DNA of 64,000 nt, from the NCBI GenBank assembly GCA_016177805.1, contig JACOUN010000067.1:1-64000 (forward strand). Direction: 5' to 3'. The notes under the pieces were generated by a model. The model was not told the origin of the DNA and made no database searches. It worked only from the letters and a program-made list of their open reading frames with translations. The position numbers and the translations under genes are program-made. Positions 61,604 through 64,000 of this stretch are shown in pieces. Every line of letters starts with the position of its first letter. The first letter of the stretch is position 1. The stretch comes from Rhodocyclales bacterium. Its GTDB lineage: Bacteria > Pseudomonadota > Gammaproteobacteria > Burkholderiales > Rhodocyclaceae.

Positions 61604-62197
61604 TTGTCTCCGTCCAGTCTCGACGAGCTGATAGAAGCGCTGCGTGCCTTGCCCGGCGTTGGGCCGAAGTCGGCGCAGCGCATGGCTTATCACCTGTTGC
61701 AGCGCGACCAGCGCGGCGCGGCGCGGCTCGCGCAGGCGCTGGGTAATGCGCTGCAGGTGTTGCGCCATTGCGATCTGTGCAACGCCTTTACCGAGGGCGA
61801 GATCTGTCAGCGCTGCGCCAACACGCAGCGCGACCGCACGCTGCTGTGCGTGGTCGAGATGCCGGCCGATCTGGCGATGATCGAGCAGACCCACGCCTAC
61901 AACGGGCTGTACTACGCGCTGATGGGACGGCTTTCGCCGCTCGACGGCATCGGGCCGCGCGAACTGCGGTTGGATAAATTGCTGGCGCGCGTGAGCGACG
62001 GAGTGGTCGAGGAAGTCATACTCGCGACCAACTTCACCAACGAAGGCGAGGCGACCGCGCACATGATCTCCGAATTGCTGGCGGCGCGGGGCATCCGCAC
62101 CAGCCGTTTGTCGCGAGGGGTGCCGGTGGGCGGGGAGCTGGAGCATACCGACTCGGGAACCATCGCCCAGGCCTTGATCGAACGCCGCGCCCTGTAG
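61604..62197 (+). CDS. recR: RecR, recombination mediator
   Basis: Works with RecO and RecF to load RecA at gaps. The 197-residue protein has the helix-hairpin-helix start ([27 protein letters not shown]) and a zinc finger with Cys56, Cys59, Cys68 and Cys71. A Toprim domain ([29 protein letters not shown]) and the C-terminal [25 protein letters not shown] follow. The start is a TTG at 61604 with no clear ribosome-binding site; coupling to ybaB is likely. Confidence 0.96.
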   Translation: MSPSSLDELIEALRALPGVGPKSAQRMAYHLLQRDQRGAARLAQALGNALQVLRHCDLCNAFTEGEICQRCANTQRDRTLLCVVEMPADLAMIEQTHAYNGLYYALMGRLSPLDGIGPRELRLDKLLARVSDGVVEEVILATNFTNEGEATAHMISELLAARGIRTSRLSRGVPVGGELEHTDSGTIAQALIERRAL

Positions 62198-62292
62198 GGT
62201 GATGCGGCGTTTTGCGGGGCATCGGGAGCCAATCCGGGACGCTCCACCTGTACCATAAATCCTTGATATTTCGACTGCTTGGTGTCGAGCGC

Positions 62293-62321
62293 TTTTTCTG
62301 AGGCGGGCTTTCTCATATACT
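62293..62321 (+). promoter_or_regulatory. Candidate petA promoter
   Basis: TATACT (62316-62321) with TTTTTC (62293-62298) at 17-base spacing, in the 170-base recR-petA gap, predicts a start near 62328 and a leader of about 40 bases. The -10 is good, the -35 weak. Confidence 0.45.
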
Positions 62322-62367
62322 ACGCAAGTTTTTGAACCCGGAATTGGATTCCCTTCAGGATGAGGTC

Positions 62368-62961
62368 ATGAGCGTGAATCAGAAGATGGACAGTAGTCGC
62401 CGTACGCTATTGGTAGCTACGTCGGCCGCGGGCGGTGTCGCCGCGGTGGCGGCAGCAGTACCATTCGTTGCGAGCCTGACGCCGTCGGAGCGGGCGAAGG
62501 CCGCCGGCGCGCCGGTCGAGGCGGATATCAGTCAACTGGCTCCCGGCCAGATGATGACCGTGGAGTGGCGTGGCAAGCCGGTGTGGATCATCCGGCGCAC
62601 CCCCGAGATGCTGGCGTCGCTCGAAGCGACCGACACGCTCGTCGCCGACCCTGAATCGGCCAAGCCGATGCAGCCGCAATACGCGCAGAACAAGCATCGC
62701 TCGATCAAGCCGGAATACCTGGTGGCCATCGGCATCTGCACCCACCTCGGATGTTCTCCGACCGACAAGTTTCGCTCCGGAACCGAGAGCGGCCTGGGCG
62801 CGGAATGGAAGGGTGGCTTTCTGTGCCCCTGTCACGGATCGCTGTTCGACCTGTCGGGGCGCGTCTTTCGCAGCATGCCGGCGCCCGACAACCTCGAGAT
62901 CCCCCCGCACAAGTATCTTGCGGACACCATGATTCTGATCGGTGAAGACGATAAGGCCTAA
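62368..62961 (+). CDS. petA: PetA, Rieske iron-sulfur subunit of cytochrome bc1
   Basis: Electron-transfer subunit of ubiquinol:cytochrome c oxidoreductase. The 197-residue protein has a twin-arginine-type N-terminus (SSRRTLL at about residues 9-15) followed by a single hydrophobic anchor. The [2Fe-2S] ligands are Cys124 and His126 in CTHLGC and Cys153 and His156 in CPCHGS, with Cys129 and Cys155 forming the family disulfide. The ATG at 62368 follows AGGA and is preferred over the 12-codon upstream extension. It is followed three bases later by petB. Confidence 0.96.
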   Translation: MSVNQKMDSSRRTLLVATSAAGGVAAVAAAVPFVASLTPSERAKAAGAPVEADISQLAPGQMMTVEWRGKPVWIIRRTPEMLASLEATDTLVADPESAKPMQPQYAQNKHRSIKPEYLVAIGICTHLGCSPTDKFRSGTESGLGAEWKGGFLCPCHGSLFDLSGRVFRSMPAPDNLEIPPHKYLADTMILIGEDDKA

Positions 62962-62964
62962 GCG

Positions 62965-64000
62965 ATGACGACTAAATCACAGGCTCTGCTCAACTGGGTC
63001 GATGCGCGCTTTCCGCTGACATCGAACTGGAAGGCGCATCTGTCCGAGTACTATGCGCCCAAGAACTTCAACTTCTGGTACTTCTTCGGCTCGCTGGCAC
63101 TGATGGTGCTGGTGATCCAGATCGTCACCGGCATCTTCCTGACCATGCACTACAAGCCGGACGGCACGCTCAACGCTTCCGGCATCCCGATCGCGTTCGC
63201 CAGCGTGGAATACATCATGCGCGAAGTGCCGGGCGGCTGGCTGATCCGCTACATGCACTCGACCGGCGCCTCGGCGTTCTTCATCGTGGTGTATCTGCAC
63301 ATGTTCCGCGGCTTCCTGTACGGCTCGTACCGCAAGCCGCGCGAGCTGATCTGGGTGTTCGGCACGCTGATCTTCCTCTGTCTGATGGCCGAGGCCTTCA
63401 TGGGCTATCTGCTGCCGTGGGGGCAGATGTCGTACTGGGGCGCGCAGGTGATCATCAACCTGTTCTCTGCGATTCCGGTCATCGGTCCCGACCTGTCGCT
63501 GGTGATACGCGGCGATTTCGTGATCTCCGACGCGACGCTCAACCGCTTCTTCGCCCTGCACGTGATCGCGGTGCCGCTGGTGCTGATCGGTCTGGTGGCC
63601 GCGCACATCATCGCGCTGCATGAAGTCGGCTCGAACAACCCGGACGGGGTCGAGATCAAGAAGAAGAAGGACGCCAACGGCATTCCGCTGGACGGCATTC
63701 CGTTCCACCCGTACTACACGGTCAAGGACATCGTCGGCGTCGTGGTATTCCTGATGTTCTTCACCGGGGTCGTGTTCTTCTGGCCCGAAGGCGGTGGTTA
63801 CTTCCTCGAATACAACAACTTCATTCCGGCCGATCCGCTCAAGACCCCGCCGCACATTGCGCCGGTGTGGTACTTCACGCCGTATTACTCGGTACTGCGC
63901 GCAGTGACCTATCCGCTGTTCGGTCTCGATGCCAAGTTCTGGGGCGTGATCGCGATGGGCGCTTCGGTGGTCGTGATTGCCTTCCTGCCCTGGCTGGATC
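62965..64000 (+). CDS. petB: PetB, cytochrome b of the bc1 complex (3' truncated)
   Basis: Membrane subunit carrying two b haems and the quinone sites. The frame starts at the ATG at 62965 (MTTKSQALLNWVDARFPLTSNWKAHLSEYY) and stays open to the window end, 345 codons. Haem-ligand helices are visible in MHSTGASAFFIVVYLHMFRGFLYGSYR and FFALHVIAVPLVLIGLVAAHIIALHEVGSNNP. The Qo-site motif at residues 300-303 is PVWY rather than the common PEWY, within PPHIAPVWYFTPYYSVLRA. It is a full-length type cytochrome b, not a b6-subunit IV split. The cytochrome c1 gene is expected downstream. Confidence 0.95.
   Translation, partial: MTTKSQALLNWVDARFPLTSNWKAHLSEYYAPKNFNFWYFFGSLALMVLVIQIVTGIFLTMHYKPDGTLNASGIPIAFASVEYIMREVPGGWLIRYMHSTGASAFFIVVYLHMFRGFLYGSYRKPRELIWVFGTLIFLCLMAEAFMGYLLPWGQMSYWGAQVIINLFSAIPVIGPDLSLVIRGDFVISDATLNRFFALHVIAVPLVLIGLVAAHIIALHEVGSNNPDGVEIKKKKDANGIPLDGIPFHPYYTVKDIVGVVVFLMFFTGVVFFWPEGGGYFLEYNNFIPADPLKTPPHIAPVWYFTPYYSVLRAVTYPLFGLDAKFWGVIAMGASVVVIAFLPWLD

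Overview
The window is about 64 kb of GC-rich, tightly packed chromosomal core DNA from a betaproteobacterium, most likely of the Rhodocyclales/Nitrosomonadales side. The inference rests on gene content and order: dcw cluster to lpxC to secA; pilW-rodZ-ispG-hisS-yfgM-bamB-der; hfq-hflX-hflK-hflC-hisZ-purA; rnr-rlmB; and a Rieske/cytochrome b operon. No insertion sequence, integrase, phage gene or CRISPR array was seen.

Layout. 1-9.0 kb (+): end of the division and cell-wall cluster (ftsW, murG, murC, ddlB, ftsQ, ftsA, ftsZ) and lpxC. 9-15.8 kb: dciA (-), secA, argJ, apaG (-), purB and a DUF2322 gene. 15.9-21.4 kb (-): queA-tgt, then yajC-secD-secF from its own promoter. 21.4-25.7 kb: tRNA-Leu(CAA), a 510-base gene-free stretch, a Bax-inhibitor-like membrane protein, accA, tilS and an orphan FixJ-type regulator (-). 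26-41.4 kb (+): ndk, rlmN, pilW, rodZ, ispG, hisS, yfgM, bamB, der, hfq, hflX, hflK, hflC, a DUF2065 gene, hisZ and purA, ending in a strong terminator. 41.4-46.8 kb: two identical tRNA-Leu(CAG) units (-), rnr, rlmB, a NYN-LOTUS protein and a UPF0178 protein (-).

47-51.7 kb (+) is an FtrABCD-type ferrous iron uptake operon with an outer-membrane porin inserted after ftrA. It is followed by a MarR-type regulator (-) and a Yip1-family membrane protein. 52.8-58.8 kb is an assimilatory nitrate/nitrite reductase operon (nirB-nirD-nasA). It is preceded by two NtrC-type palindromes and a sigma-54 promoter, the clearest regulatory region in the window. 58.8-64 kb holds the SRP RNA, a 7Fe ferredoxin, dnaX-ybaB-recR, and petA plus the start of petB, which runs off the end.

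No wholly new multi-gene system is visible. The best leads are regulatory: a 15-bp perfect inverted repeat over the ferredoxin promoter and Shine-Dalgarno sequence, a 12-bp inverted repeat around the ftsZ promoter, and the NtrC/sigma-54 arrangement before nirB. Two gene-level leads are the NYN-LOTUS protein with its long basic tail and the porin inside the iron operon. All coordinates, motifs and repeats were read by eye; no database search was run.
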